DNA from: Saccharothrix australiensis
GTDB lineage: Bacteria > Actinomycetota > Actinomycetes > Mycobacteriales > Pseudonocardiaceae
Assembly (NCBI RefSeq): GCF_003634935.1
Contig: NZ_RBXO01000001.1
Span: 4,055,501-4,119,500 of the forward strand
Length of the DNA: 64,000 nt
Direction of reading: 5' to 3'
Shown here piece by piece: positions 45,569 to 54,046 of this stretch. The notes below the pieces were generated by a model that was given only the letters and a program-made list of their open reading frames with translations, was not told where the DNA came from and made no database searches. Position 1 is the stretch's first letter, and every line of letters begins with the position of its first letter. Both the position numbers and the translations under genes were made by a program.

Positions 45569-46060
45569 TCAGCTCTGCGGCACGCGGAGGCCGGTGCCGG
45601 GCTCGATCACGTTCGGGTCGGTGATCGTCTGCGGGTTGGCGGCCACCAGCCGGTGGTAGAGGTTGCCGGAACCGTAGTAGCGCGTGGAGATGCCCCACAG
45701 GGTCTCGCCGGCGGCCACGACGTGCTCCAGGTACACGCGGTAGCCGGGCAGGATCTTGGTGCCCCACAGCACCGGCACGACCACCTTCTCCAACTCCTCG
45801 CCGTCCTTGGGCGAGGTGTGGAAGACCTCCACGAAGAGCCGGTCGAGCGTGAACGCCGCGCCGGAGACGTCGACGGTGAGCTGGAACTGGCCGTGGCCGC
45901 CGACGCCGTCGCCCGCCGTGAACCCGCCGGTGACCTCGTCGTGGCCCTCGTGCACGCGATAGGAGAAGCCGGCTTCGAACGCGCCGCCGGCGACACCCGC
46001 GATCCGGATGGTGTCGTCGACCAGGTCGTAGGGTCGGGGCTGCTGGACGTCGATGGTCAT
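45569..46060 (-). CDS. Gmad2 immunoglobulin-like plus LysM protein
   Basis: 163 residues. The N-terminal part is an Ig-like Gmad2-type domain (DDTIRIAGVAGGAFEAGFSYRV pattern in segments, then FTLDRLFVEVFHTSP), and the C-terminal 50 residues are a LysM motif (HVVAAGETLWGISTRYYG then NPNVIEPG-like DPNVIEPGTGLRVP). LysM binds peptidoglycan or chitin. There is no signal peptide, so export would need another route or it acts intracellularly. ATG start at 46060. Confidence 0.85.
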   Translation of the reverse strand: MTIDVQQPRPYDLVDDTIRIAGVAGGAFEAGFSYRVHEGHDEVTGGFTAGDGVGGHGQFQLTVDVSGAAFTLDRLFVEVFHTSPKDGEELEKVVVPVLWGTKILPGYRVYLEHVVAAGETLWGISTRYYGSGNLYHRLVAANPQTITDPNVIEPGTGLRVPQS

Positions 46061-46279
46061 GGCGGCCTCCCGTCGCTCGGGGGTTGGGAGGCTATCCCAT
46101 CGGCCGGCGGCCGAACGCGACGCGCAACGGCGTTCACCCGTTCGCCACGGTGGCGGGTCCGGCCGCCGGGACCGCCGCGACCCCGCACGCGCCGCGGCGC
46201 GTTGGCAAGTGCCTGGCGCGCTTCACCTTCCGGGCCGCAGGGCGCGCGGACCGCCGTCCGGAACCGCCCGCGGCGCCGG

Positions 46280-47125
46280 TCAGCGGAAGTCCTCGCGGTG
46301 GTCGGCCAACCACTCCCGGAACGTCCGCGCGGGCGCGGAGGTCACCTCGGCCACCGCGGACGTGGGCGGGAAGGGGTGGTCCACCATCGCGGCCTCGACG
46401 TCCAGCACCACGTCCACCAGGGACGCCGGCAGCCAGTGCCGCGCCCGCGCCTCGGCGCGGGAGACCTCCTGCCAGCGCAGCGGCCGGCCGATCGCCTCGC
46501 CGATGGCGCGCACCCGCTCGATGTTCGTCAGCAGCTCCGGCCCGGTGACCTCGTACTTCCGGCCGTGGTGGGTGCCGTCGAGCAACGCGCGCACCGCGAC
46601 CGCCGCCAGGTCGGCCTCGTGGACGAGCGTCGCCGCGGCCCGCCCGTACGCGCCGCGCACCACGTCGCCGGCGCGGATCTGCGGCGCCCAGTGCAGGGTG
46701 TTGGCCGCGAACCCGTGCGCGCGCAGGAACGTCCACTCCACACCGGCCCCCGTGATCGCCCGCTCCACCTCGGCGTGGTAGCGGGCGATGGGCTGCACCT
46801 GCTCGGCGAGCCGGTCGTCCACCGCGCCCGAGGACAGGAAGACGATCCGGCCGACGCGGGCCGCCATGACCTCCACGACCGCTCGGGCCGCGCGCGCGTC
46901 GGGCGATGGCCAGACCAGGAACGCCGCGTCCGCGCCGTCGGTCGCCGCGCGGACGGCCTCGGGGGAGAACTGGTCGCCGGCCACCACCTCGGTGCCCGGC
47001 GGGAACACCGCACCGGGCCGCCGGGTCAGCGCGCGTGCCGCCACCCCCGCATCGGCGAGCTGCCGCACCACCTGCCGACCGACGTTGCCGGTCGCACCTG
47101 TCACCAGAACCCTGCCGTGTGCCAA
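46280..47125 (-). CDS. NmrA-like NAD(P)-binding protein (atypical SDR)
   Basis: 281 residues. The start codon is TTG at 47125, supported by GGAGG six bases upstream. The Rossmann motif VLVTGATGNVGRQVVRQL is at the N-terminus, with VGRIVFLSSGAV in the middle. SDR-a5/NmrA proteins are either NAD(P)H reductases or redox sensors; the catalytic Tyr-Lys pair is absent. It is divergent from an HxlR regulator that likely controls it. Confidence 0.9.
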   Translation of the reverse strand: MAHGRVLVTGATGNVGRQVVRQLADAGVAARALTRRPGAVFPPGTEVVAGDQFSPEAVRAATDGADAAFLVWPSPDARAARAVVEVMAARVGRIVFLSSGAVDDRLAEQVQPIARYHAEVERAITGAGVEWTFLRAHGFAANTLHWAPQIRAGDVVRGAYGRAAATLVHEADLAAVAVRALLDGTHHGRKYEVTGPELLTNIERVRAIGEAIGRPLRWQEVSRAEARARHWLPASLVDVVLDVEAAMVDHPFPPTSAVAEVTSAPARTFREWLADHREDFR

Positions 47126-47177
47126 CGCTTTCCTCCTCGTCCGGTGTCGGTGACGGTAGGGGCGCGCGGTGGTGTCG

Positions 47178-47200
47178 GTAAGGGCTTACCACGACGTAAG
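47178..47200. promoter_or_regulatory. HxlR operator candidate
   Basis: GTAAG-GG-CTTAC (47178-47189) is a perfect 5-bp-arm palindrome, and a third half-site GTAAG follows at 47196-47200, 18 bp from the first. It lies eight bases before the HxlR start and 53 bp before the divergent NmrA gene, so it could repress both. Confidence 0.55.
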
Positions 47201-47208
47201 CTCCGGAC

Positions 47209-47607
47209 GTGGCGGTAGGCATCCAGGCCGAGGGGCACCCCGGCGGGGCACGGCGTGACGGGTTTCACAGCGACTGTCCGGGCCGGGTGCTGTTCCGGCA
47301 CGTGGCCAACCGGTGGGGTGTGCTGATCCTGACCGCGCTGCGGCACGGTCCGCTGCGGTTCGCCGCGCTGCGCGACGGGGTCGACGGCATCAGCGAGAAG
47401 ATGCTGTCGCGGAACCTCCGCGACCTGGTGCGCGACGGCCTGGTGCACCGCGAGGTGGAACCGACGACGCCGCCGGGGGTGACCTACTCGCTGACCCCGC
47501 TGGGGGAGCAGCTGGCCGCACGGGTCCACGGCCTGCTGACGTGGGTGGGCGACCACACGCCGGACGTGCTGGCCGCTCGACGCCGCCACGACGAGGCACG
47601 GCCTTAG
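47209..47607 (+). CDS. HxlR-family transcriptional regulator
   Basis: 132 residues with a GTG start. The conserved HxlR opening has Cys in DCPGRVLFRHVANRWGVLIL, followed by the winged helix (RFAALRDGVDGISEKMLSRNL, VHREVEP). The Cys often senses aldehydes, quinones or thiol stress. It is divergent from the NmrA-like gene with a palindromic operator between them. Confidence 0.92.
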   Translation: MAVGIQAEGHPGGARRDGFHSDCPGRVLFRHVANRWGVLILTALRHGPLRFAALRDGVDGISEKMLSRNLRDLVRDGLVHREVEPTTPPGVTYSLTPLGEQLAARVHGLLTWVGDHTPDVLAARRRHDEARP

Positions 47608-47622
47608 CCGCGCCCGGCGCGG
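47608..47622. terminator. Short hairpin after the hxlR gene
   Basis: CCGCGC and GCGCGG pair around CCG directly after the stop. Short but perfect. Confidence 0.35.
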
Positions 47623-47716
47623 ACACCCGCCCCGGCGCGGAGACCCGCCCCGCCACGGTCACCCCGCGCGGCGGTGGCGCGGACGTCCCCGCCGCGTCAC
47701 CGCCGTCCCGGCCCGC

Positions 47717-48655
47717 TTACCCGACCAGGGCCAGGCCGCTCACCTCGCCGGCCGCGATCGCGGTGACACCCCACAGGTCCTTCGGGGGCGCCGCGGAGGT
47801 GGCGCTGTTGTAGCCCCAGGCCACCACCTTGCCGTCCCTCCTGAGCGCCAGGCTCAGGAACGTGCCGGCCGCGATCGCCACCACCTCGTGCTCGGACAGG
47901 GACCACGGCGGCGTGGCCCGGCCGTCGTCGTCGTGGCCCCACCCCACGACGGTGCCGTCGTGTTTGAGCGCCAGGTTGTGGTAGTCGCCGGCGGTGATCG
48001 CCTTCACCCCGCCGCCGGCCAGGACACGGGGCACGGACCCCTGTTTCAGGTCGTCGCGGCCCCAGGCCACGATGGTGCCGTCGCCCTTGAGGGCCAGGCT
48101 GTGGTAGGCGCCGGCCGCGATCGCCACCACGTCCCGCAGGCCCGCCGGCGGGGTCGCCTGGCCGTGGTCGTTGTTCCCCCATGCCTGGACGCTGCCGTCG
48201 GCCTTCAACGCCAGGTCGTGGTGCCCGCCCGCCGCGATCGCCCGCACACCGACCAGCCCCAGCGGCAGGTCGATCGGTTCGGTGCTGTACAGGTTCCGGC
48301 CGATGACGGTGCCGTCCGCTCGCAACGCCAGGTCGTGCGACCCGCCGGCCGCGACGGCGACCACCCCGGAGCCCCACGCCGGCGTGTCCCGGCGATAGCC
48401 CTGACCCCACCCCACGACGGAGCCGTCGGACCGCAGGGCCACACCGTGCGCGAAGTTCACCGAGATCTTCTTGACGTCACGGAGATCCGCCGGGGGGTTC
48501 ACGTCGTAGTGGAGGTTGTTGTAGCCCCAGGCGACCAGGGTGCCGCCGGCCGCCGCGCCGGCGTGACCGACGCTCACCAGACCGATCACGAGTGCCGACG
48601 CGACGAGCGCCGCGCCCAGGCGGCGCGGTCGGGACACGATGGCGCGCGAGGACAT
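47717..48655 (-). CDS. Secreted RCC1-repeat protein
   Basis: 312 residues from the ATG at 48655. A signal peptide (LGAALVASALVIGLVSVG then HAGAAAG) precedes six RCC1-type blades, each about 42 residues with the pattern VxAIAAGxxHxLALKxDGTVxxWG. RCC1-like propellers in secreted bacterial proteins serve as binding scaffolds; no enzymatic site is evident. Monocistronic. Confidence 0.9.
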   Translation of the reverse strand: MSSRAIVSRPRRLGAALVASALVIGLVSVGHAGAAAGGTLVAWGYNNLHYDVNPPADLRDVKKISVNFAHGVALRSDGSVVGWGQGYRRDTPAWGSGVVAVAAGGSHDLALRADGTVIGRNLYSTEPIDLPLGLVGVRAIAAGGHHDLALKADGSVQAWGNNDHGQATPPAGLRDVVAIAAGAYHSLALKGDGTIVAWGRDDLKQGSVPRVLAGGGVKAITAGDYHNLALKHDGTVVGWGHDDDGRATPPWSLSEHEVVAIAAGTFLSLALRRDGKVVAWGYNSATSAAPPKDLWGVTAIAAGEVSGLALVG

Positions 48656-48888
48656 GTGGACTCGACCCCTTCCGGAGGAGAGCGGTGACGTCGAGCATCG
48701 CGTCGTCGGTCGCGGTTGTCCAGGGACGCGCGCCCGCGGGCGACCCCGGACAGGCGGTGACCGCGTCACCGACACCCCGTCGCGCGCCCGGCCGGGTCCG
48801 CCGCACGCCACCGGCGGGCGCCCCGCGGCTCGGGTCCACCGCACCCCCGCCGGCGGGTGCCCCGCGGCCCGCGGGGCACCCGCCGGAG

Positions 48889-50745
48889 TCACGACGCGGC
48901 GAACTGGGCCTCGTACAGGCGGCGGTACGCCCCGTCGTGCGCGATCAGCTCCTCGTGCGTGCCCTGCTCGACGATCCGCCCCGACTCCATCACCAGGATG
49001 AGGTCCGCGTCGCGGATCGTGGACAGCCGGTGGGCGATGACGAAGCTGGTCCGCGACGACCGCAGGGCCGACATGGCGTGCTGCACCAGCGCCTCGGTCC
49101 GGGTGTCCACCGAGCTGGTCGCCTCGTCCAGGATCAGCAGCGCCGGGTCGGCCAGGAACGCCCGCGCGATGGTGATCAGCTGCTTCTCGCCCGCGCTGAC
49201 GTTGGTGCCCTCCTCGTCGATCACGGTGTCGTAGCCGTCGGGCAGGGTCCGCACGAACCGGTCGACGTGAGTCGCGCGCGCGGCGGCCAAGACCTGCTCC
49301 TCGGTGGCGTCGGGGTTGCCGTAGGCGATGTTGTCCCGGATCGTGCCGCCGAACAGCCAGGTGTCCTGGAGCACCATGCCGGTCCGGGAGCGCAGGTCCT
49401 GGCGGCGCATCGACGTGATGTCCACGCCGTCGAGGGTGATCCGGCCCTCGTCCAGCTCGTAGAACCGCATGACCAGGTTGACCAGCGTGGTCTTGCCCGC
49501 GCCGGTCGGGCCGACGATCGCGACCGTCTGGCCCGGCTCGGCGACCAGGGACAGGTCGCGGATCAGCGGCTGGTCCGGCCGGTAGGAGAAGCCGACGCCG
49601 TGGAACTCGACGCGCCCGCGCCGCACCGCGGGTGGCGTCGCGTCGACCGGGTCGGGCCGCTCCTCCTCGGCGTCGAGCAGCTCGAACACCCGCTCGGCGG
49701 AGGCCACGCCGGACTGCATCAGGTTCGCCATCGACGCGACCTGGGTCAGCGGCTGGGCGAACTGGCGCGCGTACTGCACGAACGCCTGCACCTCGCCCAG
49801 CGTCATCGCCCCGGACGTGATGCGCAGGCCGCCGATCACCGCGATGGCCACGTAGCCGAGGTTGGACAGGAACGCCATCACCGGCATGATCAGGCCGGAG
49901 ATGAACTGCGCGCCCAGCGCCGACGCGACCAGCTCGTCGTTGCGGCGGCGGAACTCCGCCTCGGACTCGCGCTGCCGCCCGAACACCTTGACGAGCTGGT
50001 GGCCGGTGAACGCCTCCTCGATGTGCGCGTTGAGCGCGCCGGTCTGCTTCCACTGCGCGACGAACAGCTTCTGCGACCGCTTCCGGATGTGGTTGGTGGC
50101 CAGCACCGACGCCGGGATCAGCGCCACCGCGACCAGCGCCAGCAGCGGCGAGATGGTCACCATCATCACCAGCACGCCGACCACGGTCAGCAGCGAGGTC
50201 AGCAGTTGGCTGAGGGTCTGCTGGAGGGTGGTCGACACGTTGTCGATGTCGTTGGTGACGCGGGACAGCAGCTCGCCGCGCGGCTGCCCGTCGAAGTAGC
50301 GCAGCGGCAGCCGGTGGAGCTTGTCCTCCACGTCGGACCGCATCCTGGACACGAACCGCTGCACGACGTCGTTGAGGATGCGGCCCTGCGCCCAGGCGAA
50401 CAGCGACGACGCCAGGTACAGCCCGGACACCCACAGCAGCACGACGCCCAGCGCGTCGAAGTCGATGCCCGCGCCCGGTTCCCGCCGCACCCGCGCGAGG
50501 ACGCCCTCGAAGATGATGTCGGTGGCGTCGCCGAGGATCTTCGGCCCGGCGACGCCGAGCGCGACGCTGACCACGCCGAGGGCGAGCACGACGGCGAGCG
50601 CCGACCGCTCGGCGCGCAGCCGGGTCACGAGCCGCCGCGCGGACGACCCGAAGTCCTCCGCCCTGCCCATCGGCATCCCGCCGCCGGGGAAGCCGCCGCC
50701 CATGCGGGGCGGTGGCGCGGGCCTGCTGGTCGTGGTGGCGCTCAT
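48889..50745 (-). CDS. ABC exporter half-transporter (second subunit)
   Basis: 618 residues: six membrane helices (about 45-340), then a nucleotide-binding domain with Walker [10 protein letters not shown], signature VSAGEKQL (variant of LSGGQ), Walker [11 protein letters not shown] and the H-loop IAHRLST. The ATG overlaps the stop of the first subunit gene (ATGA), so the two half-transporters are made together and probably form a heterodimeric multidrug or lipid exporter. The Gly/Pro/Met-rich N-terminal 30 residues are cytoplasmic. Confidence 0.93.
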   Translation of the reverse strand: MSATTTSRPAPPPRMGGGFPGGGMPMGRAEDFGSSARRLVTRLRAERSALAVVLALGVVSVALGVAGPKILGDATDIIFEGVLARVRREPGAGIDFDALGVVLLWVSGLYLASSLFAWAQGRILNDVVQRFVSRMRSDVEDKLHRLPLRYFDGQPRGELLSRVTNDIDNVSTTLQQTLSQLLTSLLTVVGVLVMMVTISPLLALVAVALIPASVLATNHIRKRSQKLFVAQWKQTGALNAHIEEAFTGHQLVKVFGRQRESEAEFRRRNDELVASALGAQFISGLIMPVMAFLSNLGYVAIAVIGGLRITSGAMTLGEVQAFVQYARQFAQPLTQVASMANLMQSGVASAERVFELLDAEEERPDPVDATPPAVRRGRVEFHGVGFSYRPDQPLIRDLSLVAEPGQTVAIVGPTGAGKTTLVNLVMRFYELDEGRITLDGVDITSMRRQDLRSRTGMVLQDTWLFGGTIRDNIAYGNPDATEEQVLAAARATHVDRFVRTLPDGYDTVIDEEGTNVSAGEKQLITIARAFLADPALLILDEATSSVDTRTEALVQHAMSALRSSRTSFVIAHRLSTIRDADLILVMESGRIVEQGTHEELIAHDGAYRRLYEAQFAAS

Positions 50746-52472
50746 GCGGCCTGCTCCGAGGTGAGTTGCGACCGGACGATCTCCCCGTAGGTCGGGCAGT
50801 CGGCCAGCAGTTCGTGGTGGGTGCCGACGCCGACGACGGAACCGTCGTCCAGCACGACGATCCGGTCGGCGTCGACGATGGTGGACACCCGCTGGGCGAC
50901 GACGATCACGACCGCGTGCCGGGTGTGCGGCGCGAGGGCGGCGCGCAGCCGGGCGTCGGTGGCGAGGTCGAGCGCCGAGAACGCGTCGTCGAACAGGTAG
51001 ACCTGCGGTCGGCGGACCAGCGCACGCGCGATGGACAGCCGCTGGCGCTGCCCGCCGGAGACGTTCGTGCCGCCCTGCGCGACCTCGGCGTCGAGCCCGC
51101 CCATCGCGGTCACGAACTCGCGGGCCTGGGCGACCTCCAGCGCCGCCCACAGCTCGTCGTCGGTGGCGTCGGGGTTGCCGTAGCGCAGGTTGCTCGCGAC
51201 CGTGCCGGAGAACAGGTACGGCCGCTGCGGCACCAGGCCGAGCCGTGCGCACAGCGCGTCCGGGTCGATGCCGCGCACGTCCACGCCGTTGACCAGCACC
51301 TCGCCCGCGGTGGCGTCGACCAGGCGCGGCACCAGCGAGAGCAGCGTGGTCTTGCCCGAGCCCGTGCTGCCGATGACGGCGGTGGTCCGGCCCGCCTCGG
51401 CGCGGAACGAGATGTCGCGCAGCACCGGGTCCGCCGCGCCGGGGTAGCGGAACTCCACGCCGCGGAACTCCACGGACGCCCTGGCGGGCAGTTCCCGGAC
51501 GCCGTCGGCCGGCGGCGTGACCGACGAGTCGGTGTCGAGCACCTGGATGACGCGCTCCGCGCAGACGGCGGCGCGCGGCACCATCATGGAGATGAAGGTC
51601 GCCATCATCACCGACAGCAGGATCTGCATCAGGTAGCTGAGGAACGCGGTCAGCGACCCGATCTGCATCCCGCCGGTCTCCAGCCGGTGCGCCCCGAACC
51701 ACAGGACGGCGACGCTGGAGCCGTTGAACAGCAGCATCACCACGGGCAGCACCAGCGCCTGGAGCCTGCCGACGCGCAGGGCGACGTCGGTGAGCGCGGC
51801 GTTGACGTCGCCGAACCGGCGGGTCTCGGCGCGTTCGCGGACGAACGCCCGGACCACCCGGATGCCGGAAAGCTGCTCGCGCAGCACGCGGTTGACGGCG
51901 TCGATGCGCTCCTGCATGAGCCGGAACCGCGGCACCATGCGCACGACGATCAGGCCGACGGCGACGATCATGGCGGGCACGCAGGCCAGCAGCAGCCAGG
52001 ACAGGCCGACGTCCTCGCGCAGCGCCATCACGATGCCGACCGCGCTCATGATGGGCGCGGTGACCAGCATCGTGCACACCATCACGACCAGCAGCTGCAC
52101 CTGCTGCACGTCGTTGGTGGTGCGGGTGATCAGCGACGACGGGCCGAACGCCGCAACCTCGCGCGCGGAGAACCCGCCGACCCGGTGGAACACGGCGGAG
52201 CGGACGTCGCGGCCGAACGCCATCGCGGTGCGGGCGCTGAAGTAGACCGCGCCCGCCGAGCACAGGACCTGGACGAGCGTGACGACGAGCATCCAGCGGC
52301 CCGCGGACAGGATGTAGCCGGTGTCGCCGGTGGCGACGCCGTGGTCGATGAGGTCGGCGTTGAGGCTGGGCAGGTAGAGCGACGCGACGGTGCCGACGAA
52401 CTGGAGCGCCAGCACGGCGCCCAGCTCCCGCCGATAAGGGCGGAGATATGTCCGAAGTAGGCGGATGAGCAC
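50742..52472 (-). CDS. ABC exporter half-transporter (first subunit)
   Basis: 576 residues from the GTG at 52472, which has GGGGGA upstream; ATG at 52484 is a weaker alternative. Six helices are followed by an ATPase domain with Walker [10 protein letters not shown], signature VSGGQRQR, Walker [13 protein letters not shown] and VAQRVST. The residue after Walker B is Asp-Ala instead of Glu-Ala (DDAF), so this site is probably catalytically degenerate, as in many heterodimeric exporters; the partner has an intact DEA. Expression is likely repressed by the divergent TetR protein. Confidence 0.93.
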   Translation of the reverse strand: MLIRLLRTYLRPYRRELGAVLALQFVGTVASLYLPSLNADLIDHGVATGDTGYILSAGRWMLVVTLVQVLCSAGAVYFSARTAMAFGRDVRSAVFHRVGGFSAREVAAFGPSSLITRTTNDVQQVQLLVVMVCTMLVTAPIMSAVGIVMALREDVGLSWLLLACVPAMIVAVGLIVVRMVPRFRLMQERIDAVNRVLREQLSGIRVVRAFVRERAETRRFGDVNAALTDVALRVGRLQALVLPVVMLLFNGSSVAVLWFGAHRLETGGMQIGSLTAFLSYLMQILLSVMMATFISMMVPRAAVCAERVIQVLDTDSSVTPPADGVRELPARASVEFRGVEFRYPGAADPVLRDISFRAEAGRTTAVIGSTGSGKTTLLSLVPRLVDATAGEVLVNGVDVRGIDPDALCARLGLVPQRPYLFSGTVASNLRYGNPDATDDELWAALEVAQAREFVTAMGGLDAEVAQGGTNVSGGQRQRLSIARALVRRPQVYLFDDAFSALDLATDARLRAALAPHTRHAVVIVVAQRVSTIVDADRIVVLDDGSVVGVGTHHELLADCPTYGEIVRSQLTSEQAA

Positions 52473-52485
52473 CTTTTCCCCCATA

Positions 52486-52502
52486 AGAAACGGCACGTGT
52501 CT
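52486..52502. promoter_or_regulatory. TetR operator 1 (exporter side)
   Basis: AGAAACG-GCA-CGTGTCT is an imperfect palindrome (flanks ATA and AAAG extend it) located just upstream of the exporter gene. It matches the second site 50 bp away. Confidence 0.6.
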
Positions 52503-52535
52503 AAAGTATGGGCACGACGGTAGACCCGTCGGATA

Positions 52536-52552
52536 AGAAACGCAACGTATCT
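52536..52552. promoter_or_regulatory. TetR operator 2 (regulator side)
   Basis: AGAAACG-CAA-CGTATCT, with outer TA/TA pairs giving 8 of 9 matching arm positions. It lies 10 bp before the TetR start and overlaps a likely -10 (TATCTT). Exactly 50 bp from operator 1. Confidence 0.65.
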
Positions 52553-52562
52553 TAGGGGTAGG

Positions 52563-53159
52563 GTGACGGAGCCGAAGTCGCGCCGCCGCGGCGCGGAGCT
52601 GGAACACGCCATCCTCGACGCCGCCTGGGCCGAGCTGAGCGAGCACGGCTACGCGCGGTTCACCGTCGAGGGTGTCGCCACGCGGGCGGGCACCAGCAAA
52701 CCCGTCCTCTACCGGCGGTGGAAGGGTCGCGCCGAACTGGCCCTGGCCGCATGGGACCACCGCGTGCCCGCGTCCCGCGAGCCGATCGACACCGGGTCGC
52801 TGCGCGCCGACCTGGTCCTGCTGTTCACGAGGATATCCCGGCGCGCAGGCGCGATGATGAACGAGATGGTCGCCGGGGTGATGGCGGACGCGTTCCGGTA
52901 CCCCGAGGTGGCCGACCTGCTGCGCGACCGCCTGACCCGGCCGTCCTCGCTGACCAGGGCCGTGGAGGACGTCGTCGCCCGCGCCGTGGCCCGCGGCGAG
53001 CTGCCGCCCGTGCGGCTCGGCCTCCGGGCCGCCCGCGCGCCGCTCGACCTGGTGCGCAACGAGCACATCACCTGCGGGCAGGAGATCGACGAGGCGACCA
53101 TCGAGGAACTGGTGGACGAGGTGTACCTGCCGCTGCTGCGCGGGCTGGCGGTCGGCTGA
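52563..53159 (+). CDS. TetR-family regulator
   Basis: 198 residues with a GTG start. The N-terminal HTH reads AILDAAWAELSEHGYARFT then VATRAGTSKPVLYRRWKGR, typical TetR; the remaining helices form the ligand pocket. It is divergent from the ABC exporter pair, with two similar palindromes between. Likely an exporter repressor released by the exported compound. Confidence 0.93.
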   Translation: MTEPKSRRRGAELEHAILDAAWAELSEHGYARFTVEGVATRAGTSKPVLYRRWKGRAELALAAWDHRVPASREPIDTGSLRADLVLLFTRISRRAGAMMNEMVAGVMADAFRYPEVADLLRDRLTRPSSLTRAVEDVVARAVARGELPPVRLGLRAARAPLDLVRNEHITCGQEIDEATIEELVDEVYLPLLRGLAVG

Positions 53160-53170
53160 GCACGCGCCGC

Positions 53171-53230
53171 GCCGGCACCCGGTGCGCCGGCACCCGGTGC
53201 GCCGGCACCCGGTGCGCCGGCACCCGGTGC
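53171..53230. repeat. 15-bp tandem repeat after tetR
   Basis: Four perfect copies of GCCGGCACCCGGTGC. Each unit contains the imperfect palindrome GCACCCGGTGC, so the array can fold into hairpins and may act as a terminator for tetR. Confidence 0.85.
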
Positions 53231-53368
53231 GGCGGCGACCGGTCCGGGCGGTGCCGCCCGGACCGGTCGCCCGTGCCCGTGGCGGTGCCGAGCGCGCCGC
53301 CGCCGGTCGCCGCCGGTGATCTAGGGTGGTCGGCGGACACCGCCCACCGCGTGCAGGGGAGCGAGTCG

Positions 53369-54046
53369 ATGACCCACTCGGCGCAGGAGCTGCTCGACGG
53401 GATCCGGACCGCCATCGCGGACGGGCACGGGGTGAACCGGTTCGTCCCGCTGGTGGCGGAGGGGCGCGCCCCGCTCGCCTCGATCGGCGCGCTGGCCGCC
53501 GAGGAGAGCCGCATCGTGCCGGCGGACTGGCGCAGCTTCCTCGCGCTGGCGGCGCGGGCCGACGACCCCGCCGGGCGGGCGTTCTTCACCACCCTGGCGC
53601 AGGGGGAGGGCTCGGTGCTGCCCCTGGTCGCGCCGCTGGCGGCGGCGGCGGGCTTCGACGAGGCGGCGGTGCGCGACCACCGGCCCGAGCCGGCCTGCCA
53701 GGCGTACGCGGCGTTCGTGGCGTGGCTGGCGTCGAACGCCGCGCCCGCCGTCGCCGCGGTCGCGCTGCTGACCAACTTCGCCGCCTTCGGCGGGTACTGC
53801 GCGGCGATCGCGGACGGCCTGCGCGCGCACTACGGGTTCGCCGACGAGGCGGTGGCGTTCTTCGACTTCTTCGCCGCGCCCGCGCCCGACCTGGCGCGGC
53901 AGGGGCTCGCCGCGGTGCAGGCCGGGCTGGACGCCGGCGTGCCGTTCGACCGGGCGGTGGAGTACGCGCGGCTGCTCCAGGGCTACGAGCTGATGTTCTG
54001 GAACGCGCTGGCCGACTCAGCCGCCGACCCGGCCGAGGCCGGCTGA
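53369..54046 (+). CDS. TenA/heme-oxygenase-fold protein
   Basis: 225 residues from the ATG at 53369 (GGGGAG eight bases upstream). All-alpha, with patterns of the TENA/THI-4 superfamily (FFTTLAQGEGSVLPLV, YAAFVAWLAS, LQGYELMFWNAL). The Cys and other residues of true thiaminase II are not evident, so activity is uncertain. The 3' end overlaps the convergent diguanylate-cyclase-like gene by 30 bp. Confidence 0.78.
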   Translation: MTHSAQELLDGIRTAIADGHGVNRFVPLVAEGRAPLASIGALAAEESRIVPADWRSFLALAARADDPAGRAFFTTLAQGEGSVLPLVAPLAAAAGFDEAAVRDHRPEPACQAYAAFVAWLASNAAPAVAAVALLTNFAAFGGYCAAIADGLRAHYGFADEAVAFFDFFAAPAPDLARQGLAAVQAGLDAGVPFDRAVEYARLLQGYELMFWNALADSAADPAEAG

